Source: an uncultured delta proteobacterium (GTDB lineage Bacteria > Bdellovibrionota_C > UBA2361 > OMII01). Taken from it: a stretch of DNA of 64,000 nt. The notes beneath the pieces are model-generated. The model was not told the DNA's origin. It was given only the letters and a program-made list of their open reading frames with translations, and did not search any database. Made by a program: the position numbers and the translations under genes. Positions 54,129 to 62,964 of the stretch are shown here, one piece after another. The DNA lies in NCBI GenBank assembly GCA_903904735.1, contig CAIVDM010000220.1, forward strand, positions 28,758 to 92,757, read 5' to 3'. Within the stretch, counting starts at the first letter, position 1. Every line of letters starts with the position of its first letter.

Positions 54129-54977
54129 CTATCCCTGCGGGTATAACCTCGCCCGAATTTCACTGATGAAGCGTTCCTGCCCGGGAGAGCGTCCTCGAAT
54201 GCCATCCACTATCGAAACGAGCTCCGCCTTCTCCTCCGCTGTAGTGGTCAAATACGAGAGAGAATCGGCGGCTTCAACCGGCACGAACGCGCCGCGCAAG
54301 GCCAGCGCTTTTAAAGTATCCTTGGCGACTTGCCGGTGAACCTCAGATTCACTTAGTAGTTTCGCTAAGCCTAGCGCTGACAGCTCCGACATTGAGCGTC
54401 GCGCCGATTCCGGGGAACCTGTTTGCTCCCAAGCGTTCGCCGAGAGAATCGCTCGAGTCGATTCGTAGTCACCAAACCGGCCCGCTACGAGTCCCTTGTA
54501 GAGCCCGACGAGAGGATCAAAGTGCTTCTGCGTCTCGAGCGCGGCGACCATAAGGTTTAACTTCTGACGACTATCGGTCGCCTCTTTTCCCTTCTCATCA
54601 ACGCGGGCGGTCAATTCCTGCTTCTTAGTGGCGTCGCTCTCGAGAGACTGTTGTTCACGAAGATTAGCGAGCGCCTCCTGCTTCGATACGAGGGCGCCAT
54701 ATGCCTCTTGAATCTCACTGAGCAACATCGTCGCGTCTGCGCTCTTCTTAGCGGCCGTGGTCGTGAAAACATTGTAGGCAATCATGCCGAGCGCTATGGC
54801 CACAGCGGTCACTGTTAGTGAGACCCAATGCTTTACGATGAAACGAACAAAAGCGTCGTTTTTCGCGGCTTCTTGAATAGCCGGATCCTCAAAGATATTT
54901 CTTGTTGGAACGGCGGCGCTCGAGCTTTTAGATTCAGGAATAGAGGCGGTAGTCACAGGTGATTCTCTCTTAGACAA
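54129..54977 (-). CDS. TPR-like membrane-anchored protein (YfgM-like)
   Basis: A 282-residue protein. After a cytoplasmic N-terminus of about 50 residues comes one transmembrane helix, HWVSLTVTAVAIALGMIAYN. Helical repeats follow: a coiled-coil region rich in EALANLREQQSLE and TPR-like units such as YKGLVAGRFGDYESTRAILS. This resembles YfgM/TPR_21 proteins that associate with the secretion or outer-membrane assembly machinery. The start is a TTG; a GTG seven codons later, after AGAGAG, is also possible. It lies 14 bases upstream of the small Cys protein. Confidence 0.65.
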   Translation of the reverse strand: MSKRESPVTTASIPESKSSSAAVPTRNIFEDPAIQEAAKNDAFVRFIVKHWVSLTVTAVAIALGMIAYNVFTTTAAKKSADATMLLSEIQEAYGALVSKQEALANLREQQSLESDATKKQELTARVDEKGKEATDSRQKLNLMVAALETQKHFDPLVGLYKGLVAGRFGDYESTRAILSANAWEQTGSPESARRSMSELSALGLAKLLSESEVHRQVAKDTLKALALRGAFVPVEAADSLSYLTTTAEEKAELVSIVDGIRGRSPGQERFISEIRARLYPQG

Positions 54978-55125
54978 AGCTTGTAGGCTGGTGGTAGCAG
55001 AGGGATAAAAAAATGTACAGGTGAAACTGGCGTCATTTTCGCGAACACTAAGTCAGCCCGTCAGAGAAACCGTCCTCGAACGGAGCTGTTTTCACAATCG
55101 CGCGACTCTGCGCCAGGAACATCTT

Positions 55126-55740
55126 TCACATTTTGTACTTAAAGTCCTCCGGATCCAGGTTACTCAACAACTCCTCCCATTTGTCCTTATCGATACCGGT
55201 GAAATCCTTCGACTCCTCTTCGGTTTCGGCATCAGCTTCCTCGGCGGGCTCGCCTTGGCCAGCTTGAGACTCCTGGGACTTCGCGTCGGAAGATTGGCTG
55301 CCCGGGGACGAAAGCGGATTGGAACCGGCGAACGCTATCTTCGCTTGTTCCAGCACAGTCTGGGCGACATAAATGGGGGCCGACGCACGCAGCGCCATCG
55401 CGATGGCGTCACTTGGTCGTGAGTCGAGAACTATAACTCTATCTCCTTGGCCTAGAACCAACTCGGCGAAATAGGTTGACTCCTTTAGTTCGGTAATGAC
55501 TACCCTTTGTACGGTCACTCCGACTTCGTGTAAAAGATCGTAAAATAGATCGTGTGTCAGTGGCCGCGACATCTGCACCTGCTTTATCGCGCTCGCGATC
55601 GAGGTGGCTTCTTGAATGCCGATCCAGATCGGAAGTGTGGTGTCTCCAGCTTCATCCTTTAGAACTACTATCGGGGCCTGAGTGGCTGGATCGAGCACTA
55701 AACCACCAACGAACATCTCTATCGCTGAATCATGAACCAT
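55126..55740 (-). CDS. Bifunctional nuclease domain protein (DUF151/BFN)
   Basis: A protein of about 204 residues with the BFN (DUF151) domain, beginning MVHDSAIEMFVGGLVLDPAT. Family features are APIVVLKDEAGDTTLPIWIG, TYFAELVLGQGDRVIVLDSR and PSDAIAMALRASAPIYV. BFN proteins have reported DNase/RNase activity, though their biological role is unclear. The C-terminal 45 residues are an acidic, low-complexity tail. ATG 55740 is chosen because upstream residues do not match the family; weak ribosome-binding sequence leaves this uncertain. It follows miaB by 221 bases, a neighbourhood common in deltaproteobacteria. Confidence 0.85.
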   Translation of the reverse strand: MVHDSAIEMFVGGLVLDPATQAPIVVLKDEAGDTTLPIWIGIQEATSIASAIKQVQMSRPLTHDLFYDLLHEVGVTVQRVVITELKESTYFAELVLGQGDRVIVLDSRPSDAIAMALRASAPIYVAQTVLEQAKIAFAGSNPLSSPGSQSSDAKSQESQAGQGEPAEEADAETEEESKDFTGIDKDKWEELLSNLDPEDFKYKM

Positions 55741-55961
55741 GTTTGCAACAACAACTGAGAGGCACCCTGCCCCTACCTTTAGCAACCTTGCCGTTCCCCA
55801 GTCCGTGTAAAAACGGGGTCGCAGGATCATTCCTGTGAGTTTATGGGATATCAACCAATAGGGTACCCCATAGCCTCTTATAGTACCACGCTGAAATTAT
55901 CGGGGCTTGGTACTTTTGAGAGAACCGATCACATGAGACAAGCCACTGAGAGAACTAGTAT

Positions 55962-57356
55962 TTATACCACAGAGTGGCTCTTCAGCTCGCCCATAAGCGT
56001 AAAGCGTTTCGGCGCGACGACTCTCGCGGTTACGATATCTCCTATCTTTAAGCCTTGGTATGGGGTGTCGAAGTTGAGCATGACATTCTGAGATGTTCGT
56101 CCCTGAAGGCACCCTTCGTGGTTCTGATTTCGATTATCAACCAGCACCTCGACATCCTTTCCTACCCAAGCAGCTAGCCGCGCGGCGGTGATCTGTTCCT
56201 GCTTTCGTTGCAAAATTTGCAAGCGCTCGATCTTTTCCTCTTGAGAGAGTAGCTCAGGCATCGCTGCGGCCGCCGTTCCTGGTCGCGGCGAGAACGAATA
56301 TGAATAGCTATTGTCGAACTGAACAAGATCCATGACTTCAAGGGTCATTCTAAAATCTTCTTCTGTTTCCCCTGGGAATCCCACGATGATATCGGTCGTG
56401 ATCGCCATGTCAGGAACTCGGCTTTTTAAGCTCTCAATAATTTTGAGGTATTTGTCGCGCCGATAGTTTCGATTCATCTCCTTCAGGACGCGATCGCTAC
56501 CAGACTGCAGCGGCATATGGATGTGCCGACAAATCTTCTTATTGGATACCACGAAGTCGATGAAGTCCTGTCGCACTTCCTGGGGATGAGGAGATACAAA
56601 ACGGATACGCTCTACCCCTGGAATGTTCGCCACCCTCTCTAGGAGATTCACAAATGACAAACGCGGCGAGAGATCGAGACCGTAGGAGTTCACAGTCTGA
56701 CCCAACAGCATAATTTCCTTGCTGCCACGGTGTACGGCGATTCTTACCTCGCGCTCGATCTCCTCGACCGCCCGAGAGACCTCAGGACCTCTTGTAGTGG
56801 GAACAATGCAATACGCGCAGCTCTTGTTACAACCGCGGCTGATCGACACGAACGCCGTAACGTGCTGTTTCTGGCCGTTTTTGGAGGGATCGACATCGGC
56901 GAATCCTAGCGGCAAATCCTCCCACTCTTCGCGATAATCCACCGCCACCTGGGGAGGGGCGCCCTTTTTTCGCAGCCGTACCAATGATGGCGCTAGCGAG
57001 AGATTATGGGTACCGAACACCAGATCAACGCCGCGTCCGTATTTCAGTATCTCCTCACCTTCCTGCTGCGCCACACATCCACAGACGCCAATTAACATGC
57101 TTGGGCGCTCACGCTTAAGACCCCGAAGCTCCCCGAGCATGCTGTATAACTTGTTCTCGGCTTTGTCGCGGACGCTACAGGTGTTAATCAGGACAAGCTC
57201 CGCTTGATCAGCTTCAGACACCGGTCGGTAATCATTCTCAAGAATCTTGTACAACTTCTGAGTATCGTACTCGTTCATCTGACAGCCGAAGGTGTGAATG
57301 TATACACCTGGCTTATCAGTTTGCGTCTGCACAGGCTGCTCGGAGTCCGACTCCAT
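55962..57356 (-). CDS. miaB: tRNA-2-methylthio-N6-dimethylallyladenosine synthase MiaB
   Basis: A 464-residue radical-SAM methylthiotransferase that adds a methylthio group to i6A37 of tRNA. The N-terminal UPF0004 domain has HTFGCQMNEYDTQKL, LINTCSVRDKAENKL and GVCGCVAQQEGE, holding the three Cys of the auxiliary Fe-S cluster. The radical-SAM Cys are in RGCNKSCAYCIVPTTRG. The C-terminal TRAM domain is present. ATG 57356 with AAGGA upstream is used; an apparent TTG start at 57410 lies in front of a Shine-Dalgarno-like GGGGAGG and is rejected. It partners with miaA functionally, not seen here. Confidence 0.95.
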   Translation of the reverse strand: MESDSEQPVQTQTDKPGVYIHTFGCQMNEYDTQKLYKILENDYRPVSEADQAELVLINTCSVRDKAENKLYSMLGELRGLKRERPSMLIGVCGCVAQQEGEEILKYGRGVDLVFGTHNLSLAPSLVRLRKKGAPPQVAVDYREEWEDLPLGFADVDPSKNGQKQHVTAFVSISRGCNKSCAYCIVPTTRGPEVSRAVEEIEREVRIAVHRGSKEIMLLGQTVNSYGLDLSPRLSFVNLLERVANIPGVERIRFVSPHPQEVRQDFIDFVVSNKKICRHIHMPLQSGSDRVLKEMNRNYRRDKYLKIIESLKSRVPDMAITTDIIVGFPGETEEDFRMTLEVMDLVQFDNSYSYSFSPRPGTAAAAMPELLSQEEKIERLQILQRKQEQITAARLAAWVGKDVEVLVDNRNQNHEGCLQGRTSQNVMLNFDTPYQGLKIGDIVTARVVAPKRFTLMGELKSHSVV

Positions 57357-57441
57357 AAATTCCGCGTCCTTAAAATTTGGGCGTATACACTCGGCAGTAA
57401 TCCTCCCCAATCACATCGCCTGGCTCGTGATAGGGATTACG

Positions 57442-58251
57442 CTACTCGCTCCCGAACGAGACGATGCGAACTACCGGCTGGTACGCGACGGTATCTGACG
57501 CGGGAACGAACTTTTCGAGGGTCAACCTGAAAGGCTTTTTAGCTCCCGCCGCTAGGTTCAGATTACGCACTTCTATTCGGCGTTCATTCTCAAGAATTTG
57601 GTCCGGCAAATCAAGTTTATCAGCTGGACTAAATCCTGCTAAAAGCATGACATTCTCGATACTTGCGCTGCCAGAGTTGAAAAACTCACCCTTAATTGAA
57701 AATCTCACCAGACACTCCTCGGGTGATGAGCAACTACCGTCCGGTACTCTATGGACCTCAAGTCCTTGCAGAGCAAGAAACTCACGCGGCGCTTGTGGCT
57801 GTTTAAGGGAGGCCTTTGGCGCGGTTGTGTACGGCGCCGCGTCGTTGCCCCACAAAACCTCTAGTTGATAATTCGACAGTCCTCGCGATGGAAGTGACAG
57901 CGAGAACGCGAAAGGCTGCCCCGCCCGCAAATCCTTGCGGTCAGGATTGAGATCGTTAAGCTTATGATAAGAAGTCAGCTGCTCGCCGGCTTCATCCACG
58001 GCGGCGAGACGCACCATGACTTGATCAGAAGCCCAGGATGTCTTGGGAACTACCTGACCCTTTATGACTATCGTCTCCCCATCGTTACGCTCCTCCAGCA
58101 CCTCAAGCTTGAACGGAGTAACGGACGGATCGCCACCTCGAGCGGAATCAAGTGGACGTCCGCCACCCGTTCCGTTTGAGCCAAATAGAGCGCATCCAGA
58201 TAGCCATACGAGCGCCAGAGTAAAGAACGCTTTTTCACAAGCAGACGCCAT
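57442..58251 (-). CDS. Predicted lipoprotein, function unknown
   Basis: A 269-residue lipoprotein: MASACEKAFFTLALVWLSGC with lipobox LSGC. Gly/Asn-rich spacer follows, then a beta-rich domain with KLEVLEERNDGETIVIKGQV and LNDLNPDRKDLRAGQPFAFS, resembling FN3-like sandwiches. A second domain carries CSSPEECLVRFSIKGEF. ATG 58251 lies 5 bases after GAGGG and directly after the stop of the next lipoprotein gene upstream; the longer frame from 58263 begins with a TTG inside that element. First of three adjacent small envelope genes. Confidence 0.75.
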   Translation of the reverse strand: MASACEKAFFTLALVWLSGCALFGSNGTGGGRPLDSARGGDPSVTPFKLEVLEERNDGETIVIKGQVVPKTSWASDQVMVRLAAVDEAGEQLTSYHKLNDLNPDRKDLRAGQPFAFSLSLPSRGLSNYQLEVLWGNDAAPYTTAPKASLKQPQAPREFLALQGLEVHRVPDGSCSSPEECLVRFSIKGEFFNSGSASIENVMLLAGFSPADKLDLPDQILENERRIEVRNLNLAAGAKKPFRLTLEKFVPASDTVAYQPVVRIVSFGSE

Positions 58252-58252
58252 G

Positions 58253-58705
58253 TTAGCCCTCAACTTTTGAACGTGATTTAAGCAACCATCCGCTGGATGT
58301 CGAGTATTCCCATTCCTGCTCCTCGGTTACCGTAGTGACTATTAACTGAGTCACCTTGTAGGATTCAACTTTCATCACAACCTTGGCCTTCGTCGCTGAA
58401 TCCGACCACTCCACTTCCTCAACTTTCGACTTCACGATACGCTCATGCTCACCTACTTCGCTCAATTGCTTGGCGATCTGGGTTCGAACCTCAGGCATTA
58501 CAACATCAAGCGCGTCACTTTTATTGCCAAACATCCGGGCGTCCGAGAACTTCTTGAGCCGAGGCGGTAACAACGCCATTCGATCAGACTCCGTAAGTCC
58601 CGATTCTTTAAACGCCTGGACGAACGGCACCAAGAGACAGCCGTTGAGACTACTGACGACAAACAGAAATACGAAGAATCTCAAAAGGCTCGCTACGTTA
58701 CTCAT
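58253..58705 (-). CDS. Predicted lipoprotein, function unknown
   Basis: A 150-residue lipoprotein with signal LLRFFVFLFVVSSLNGC (lipobox LNGC). The body is charged, with RMALLPPRLKKFSDARMFGN and a C-terminal strand series (VVMKVESYKVTQLIVTTVTE) ending in EQEWEYSTSSGWLLKSRSKV, which is beta-rich. GAGG lies four bases before ATG 58705. Its stop directly abuts the next gene's ATG. No family recognised. Confidence 0.75.
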   Translation of the reverse strand: MSNVASLLRFFVFLFVVSSLNGCLLVPFVQAFKESGLTESDRMALLPPRLKKFSDARMFGNKSDALDVVMPEVRTQIAKQLSEVGEHERIVKSKVEEVEWSDSATKAKVVMKVESYKVTQLIVTTVTEEQEWEYSTSSGWLLKSRSKVEG

Positions 58706-58711
58706 ACGTCC

Positions 58712-59023
58712 TCACTTAGTCCCTTCAGCGGGCGGCTCATCTTCCCCTGAGACTAAGCCTGACAGAAATTGCTTAATCTTTTTGAGATCGTGCTCGGGTA
58801 GGTAACTGCCCGTTCGTCGAGGCGGACCTTTCTGCCCCTCGTGATACTTCGCTTCAGCCTTGAAAAGCTCATCTCCTCTCAAGGCCTCCACTAACTTAAC
58901 AACCCGCTCCTTCTGTTGCTCGGAAAATCCCCCGAGCTTGTCACGCAAATTGCGCGCCGCCACAATCACGACGGAACCCGAAAAGAAAACGATAAACATA
59001 AAGAGTCCAAGTCGGCGCAACAT
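58712..59023 (-). CDS. Small membrane protein, function unknown
   Basis: A 103-residue protein with one N-terminal transmembrane or signal-anchor helix, LRRLGLFMFIVFFSGSVVIV, followed by a basic/acidic cytoplasmic or periplasmic tail. The tail begins with an EQQKERVVKLVEALRGDELF amphipathic helix and a Pro/Glu-rich end. It precedes the two lipoprotein genes by 6 bases, so the three form one short operon. No family recognised. Confidence 0.6.
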   Translation of the reverse strand: MLRRLGLFMFIVFFSGSVVIVAARNLRDKLGGFSEQQKERVVKLVEALRGDELFKAEAKYHEGQKGPPRRTGSYLPEHDLKKIKQFLSGLVSGEDEPPAEGTK

Positions 59024-59168
59024 GAGAGGATCCCGCTCTAGTTACCTCACGTGCCTTCCGCAATCATCGATTGCCACGGCGATTTACTCGCTTCTGTGAG
59101 GGTCTCGCGAACCAGCTTACTCACAGAGCTGAAAACTGGAAAGGAGTTTGTTGTCGCGAAATTGATGA

Positions 59169-60572
59169 TTAGTAGGCGTTTCGATTCCTGAAGCCCTTGA
59201 GCACCGTCATGATCACAATTTTTAGGTCGAGTAAGAGTGACCAGTTCTCAATATAGTAAAGATCGTACTCAATCCGCTTATCGATTGAGGTATCACCGCG
59301 CCAGCCATGCACTTGTGCCCAACCGGTAATGCCCGCTGGAACCTTATGCCGAAGCATGTAACGGGGAATTCGCTTCCTGAACTCCTTAATGTAAACCGGT
59401 CGCTCGGGGCGGGGACCTACGATGGACATATCTCCCAACAACACGTTAAAGAGCTGCGGAAGCTCATCAAGGCTAGTCGAGCGGAGCAGTCGACCCAGGA
59501 GCGTAACTCGCACATCTCCCGGCTTCGTCCAACCAGGACCGCTCGCCTCGGCGTCACTGACCATCGTGCGAAACTTAATGATACTAAAAGGGCTGCCGTC
59601 AAAGCTCACCCGCTCTTGCTTAAACAACACCGGACCTCGGGACGTGAGCTTCACTAAGAGGGCTATCACGATGAGCAGAGGTGACAGGATTAAGAGAGAA
59701 ACACTGGCGATTGAGATGTCGAGAGCTCTCTTGGCGAACAGGTTGATTCCGTCAAGCGGACAACCTTGCAAACTGATAACAGGAAGCCCCTCGAACTCCT
59801 CAATAGCGCCTCCGATACTGGCGAATTGGTAGATATCGGGAATGACCTTGATGTCGAGCAGCGAGTCTTTCAACTCTGCCATAATGTCTGGGAGGATTTG
59901 ATGATCCTCCAACGGCAACGCCACCACGACCTGGTCAATGTCAGTGCGACTCAAGAACTGTCGGAGATCGGAGTACTGCCCCACAACGGGAATACCGCCA
60001 GGACCGCGCCTCTCTAGCCCATCCCTCGACAAGCACCCCAAAATTTGAATTCCCAATTCCTGATGAAGCCGAACGCGGCTCACCATATCTGCCGCCACCT
60101 GACCCGCACCGACGATAAGCATATAGCGAAGGTTGTACCCCTTGCGCCGAACCTCTCGCAGACAAAATCGCAGGGCTGTTCGCTCAACAACCGTGAGAAA
60201 GGTGCTCAATCCCCAAAAATAAACGAACACGAGTCGGGAGAACTGAATACTCTTCTCACGGAAGAGGTATGTCATGGAGATAAGGAAGAGGATAGCCAGC
60301 GCATTGGCGTTCACAAGCACCCACAATTCGCGGGTTCGACGAACTCCTCGCATGGGGCGATACAATCCCATCCGGCGAAAAATAAACGCCCAAATGAGCC
60401 AGATGAAGAGCAACATCGAGACGTAGTGGTCGAATTCCGGCACTCCTTTATCGACCGGCACTAAGCCTGTCTCGAATCGAAGCCAGTACGAGATGAGCCA
60501 GGCCACGGACACTACGATCAGGTCCGCCCCGATAAAGAGATACTCGAAGAGTTGCCGCTTCTGCTTCAACAT
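59169..60572 (-). CDS. Undecaprenyl-phosphate glucose phosphotransferase (WcaJ/PssY type)
   Basis: A 467-residue polyisoprenyl-phosphate hexose-1-phosphate transferase, which starts exopolysaccharide or O-antigen repeat units on undecaprenyl phosphate. Four or five N-terminal helices (residues about 10-125) are followed by a CoA-binding-like domain (MLIVGAGQVAADMVSR) and the membrane re-entrant catalytic domain. Motifs are RALDISIASVSLLILSPLLI, KFRTMV and TSLDELPQLFNVLLGDMSIV plus GPRPERP. Overlap of 7 bases with the upstream GT4 gene shows operon organisation. Sugar assignment (glucose or galactose) is from the family and not decided by sequence. Confidence 0.93.
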   Translation of the reverse strand: MLKQKRQLFEYLFIGADLIVVSVAWLISYWLRFETGLVPVDKGVPEFDHYVSMLLFIWLIWAFIFRRMGLYRPMRGVRRTRELWVLVNANALAILFLISMTYLFREKSIQFSRLVFVYFWGLSTFLTVVERTALRFCLREVRRKGYNLRYMLIVGAGQVAADMVSRVRLHQELGIQILGCLSRDGLERRGPGGIPVVGQYSDLRQFLSRTDIDQVVVALPLEDHQILPDIMAELKDSLLDIKVIPDIYQFASIGGAIEEFEGLPVISLQGCPLDGINLFAKRALDISIASVSLLILSPLLIVIALLVKLTSRGPVLFKQERVSFDGSPFSIIKFRTMVSDAEASGPGWTKPGDVRVTLLGRLLRSTSLDELPQLFNVLLGDMSIVGPRPERPVYIKEFRKRIPRYMLRHKVPAGITGWAQVHGWRGDTSIDKRIEYDLYYIENWSLLLDLKIVIMTVLKGFRNRNAY

Positions 60573-61801
60573 AGTGCTCGCCGCTCCTGACTGGACGTTT
60601 GGAGACTGGGGCTCGATACACTCATGGGAGATTCGACCCCTGGGTATATCTTGAGCTTTCCGGCGAATCTGCGCCAGCTGGCGAAAAACATCTCGTAACT
60701 AAATATGCGCGCGTGCTCTTTGGCGGCCGCTGAGTCGAACTGATCTTCTTGTTCGATGAAAAACTCCACGCTATCGCGAAGGGCGGCGTGGGATCCGAAG
60801 CCGCTCTTAGGGACAAAAACTCCCTGCCACGCTCCTCGGCGATTGGCGCTCAATTTCACACCCGTAACCACACCCGGAACGCTCTCAGCCACTCCTCCAG
60901 CCTGAATCGCTATGACCGGTCGACCCGAAGCGAGACACTCAATCGGGACGATGCCGAAATCCTCGATTCCCGGGAATATCAGCGCCCTACATCGTCGATA
61001 ACACTCCCAAAGGAATCCCTCGCTGACATGGCCCAGGAAACGGATCGAATCACCTGCCTGCGGCCTTAGAGCCTCAAGCTCAGGTCCCTTACCGGCGATC
61101 CAGAGCGGCAATCCAAGCTCGTTGAACGCCTTCACAGCCACGTCAATCCGCTTATATGGAACGAGCGCGCCCGCGCACAAAAAGAACGGCTCTGGATGTT
61201 CATCGAAGAAGCGTCGCTCTTCCTCAGAGAGAGTTCGATTAATCTCTGCCTCCATACGCACGGGAGGGGCGATCACGGACGCCCGTCTGCCGTAGAACTT
61301 ACGGATACGAGCGGCGACGAATGAGCTGATACCGACAAACTCACTCACACCCTTGGCCCCACGAGTATCCCACCACCTGAGATAAAAAAGGACTGGCTGC
61401 AGAAAGAACATCGCCGGTCCACGAAAATAGGCCGACGCTTGATCCCAGATGTAACGCATCGGGGTAAAGCAGTAGCAGATATGTGGCACACCGGCTGGCA
61501 CGCGCGCGTTCTTCGCCGCCGCATGGCTCAGAGATATAACAAGATCGTATCCCGAGAGATCCAACGTGCGGATGGCGAGCGGGAACAAGGGCAACAACGC
61601 TCGATATATCCGTCTGATACCAGGGATTTTGTTAAGAAACGAGGTCACTTTCACTCGAGAGTCGATGAGCGGTGAAGTCGTACCTGGAACGTGAATCAGG
61701 GTGAAGATATCCGCTTCCGGATACATACGAACGAACGCCTCGAGGCAACGCTCGCCGCCTCGCATACCCGTGATCCAGTCATGAATGAGAGCGACTTTCA
61801 T
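60566..61801 (-). CDS. Glycosyltransferase, GT4 family (WbaZ-like)
   Basis: A 411-residue GT-B-fold retaining glycosyltransferase. The N-terminal Rossmann domain opens MKVALIHDWITGMRGGERCL with the glycine loop typical of GT4. The nucleotide-sugar region reads PFFLCAGALVPYKRIDVAVK, and LIFPGIEDFGIVPIECLASG RPV has the acidic EX7E-like pair. The first ATG overlaps the stop of the neighbouring GT4 gene by 4 bases. It belongs to the polysaccharide cluster. Donor and acceptor unknown. Confidence 0.9.
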   Translation of the reverse strand: MKVALIHDWITGMRGGERCLEAFVRMYPEADIFTLIHVPGTTSPLIDSRVKVTSFLNKIPGIRRIYRALLPLFPLAIRTLDLSGYDLVISLSHAAAKNARVPAGVPHICYCFTPMRYIWDQASAYFRGPAMFFLQPVLFYLRWWDTRGAKGVSEFVGISSFVAARIRKFYGRRASVIAPPVRMEAEINRTLSEEERRFFDEHPEPFFLCAGALVPYKRIDVAVKAFNELGLPLWIAGKGPELEALRPQAGDSIRFLGHVSEGFLWECYRRCRALIFPGIEDFGIVPIECLASGRPVIAIQAGGVAESVPGVVTGVKLSANRRGAWQGVFVPKSGFGSHAALRDSVEFFIEQEDQFDSAAAKEHARIFSYEMFFASWRRFAGKLKIYPGVESPMSVSSPSLQTSSQERRALC

Positions 61802-62964
61802 CGACCGCTCCCCCTAGCGATGACTTCCTGATAAAGCGCTCGTGTTTGAGTCGCTACCGCCTCAAGTGAAAAACGCGCGAGATGCGCCTCGACGCATTCA
61901 CGGTTCCCTCGCTCGCGCGCCGCCGCCTCATGAAGCGCCATCTCAAGGGCTCGAACCGAGAGATCGTCAGCGATAATGTCTCGCTCCGTGAGCAACTCCT
62001 CTATCGCCGGCACTGGCCTGCACACGACCGGTGTGCCGACGCTCTGCGCCTCAAGAGCGGGCAAACAAAATCCCTCGGCAATCGACGGCACCACGAGAGC
62101 GGATGCCCCTTGGTAAAGGCTTCGAAGACTTTTCGCGTCGACAGCTCCCAGGATTTCCACGCCTGTCAGCCCCGCGAGCGTCGATTGGAATAGCCCCTCA
62201 CGAACAACGCGCTCCGCTCCAAAGCCCACCAACTTCAATGTGGGCGGACGCTCCATTCGCCTCACTCGTTGATGTCTTTCGATGAAACTCCTGTACGCGT
62301 TCAATAGGTCTTCGACGCCTTTGTGCGGTTTAGTGTTAGAGATTACAGCGAGGAAGTACGCCTCAGTCGGGGCGATACACCCTTGATCATGGGTCGATGT
62401 CTCTGGGATGGAAAGAAACGGCGCGATAGCGTTGGGGATATATCGCACCTTCGACGCCAAGACGCGCGTCTCGGAGATCACTTGATCCCGAGTATCTCGA
62501 CTCACGGCGATAACCGCTGACGCTCTCGTCACGGCGGAACCGATGAGAGGTCGCGCGATGAAAGGATAGAAAAAACGTTCCGGGTGCTTGATGTGAATCA
62601 GATCATGAATCGTCACGACCGTTGGTATTGGGATCCTAAAAGGCAAGCTGTAGTGCGGCGCGTGGAATATGTCATAACGCGAAAAGTCGACGCGTCGCGG
62701 CATCAGGAGATATTCATCGAGCGAATACGGGTTCGCGCCGTCGAAAATCCACTCGATTGAGTCTCGACATGAGAGCGTCGACATCCTATCTCGACGCGAG
62801 AGGACAGTGACACCTACGTCGCCAAGAGCAACTAACCCTTCGACGAGGTTGCTTATGTATACACCGATGCCGCCGTCCCCAAGTTTTCTACCATCTATGA
62901 GAACTCGTGGAGGCGTTGAGACAGCGGGAAAAGCCTCCGCTAATTGGCTACTTTGCGCTGCCAC
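61798..62964 (-). CDS. Glycosyltransferase, GT4 family
   Basis: A 388-residue GT-B glycosyltransferase. The N-terminal domain has RVLIDGRKLGDGGIGVYISN and HAPHYSLPFRIPIPTVVTIH; HDLIHIKHPERFF follows. The C-terminal domain has ALVVPSIAEGFCLPALEAQS, with the two conserved Glu residues. The start is a GTG at 62964 that overlaps the 3' end of the GT2 gene. Part of the same polysaccharide operon; substrate unknown. Confidence 0.9.
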   Translation of the reverse strand: MAAQSSQLAEAFPAVSTPPRVLIDGRKLGDGGIGVYISNLVEGLVALGDVGVTVLSRRDRMSTLSCRDSIEWIFDGANPYSLDEYLLMPRRVDFSRYDIFHAPHYSLPFRIPIPTVVTIHDLIHIKHPERFFYPFIARPLIGSAVTRASAVIAVSRDTRDQVISETRVLASKVRYIPNAIAPFLSIPETSTHDQGCIAPTEAYFLAVISNTKPHKGVEDLLNAYRSFIERHQRVRRMERPPTLKLVGFGAERVVREGLFQSTLAGLTGVEILGAVDAKSLRSLYQGASALVVPSIAEGFCLPALEAQSVGTPVVCRPVPAIEELLTERDIIADDLSVRALEMALHEAAARERGNRECVEAHLARFSLEAVATQTRALYQEVIARGSGR

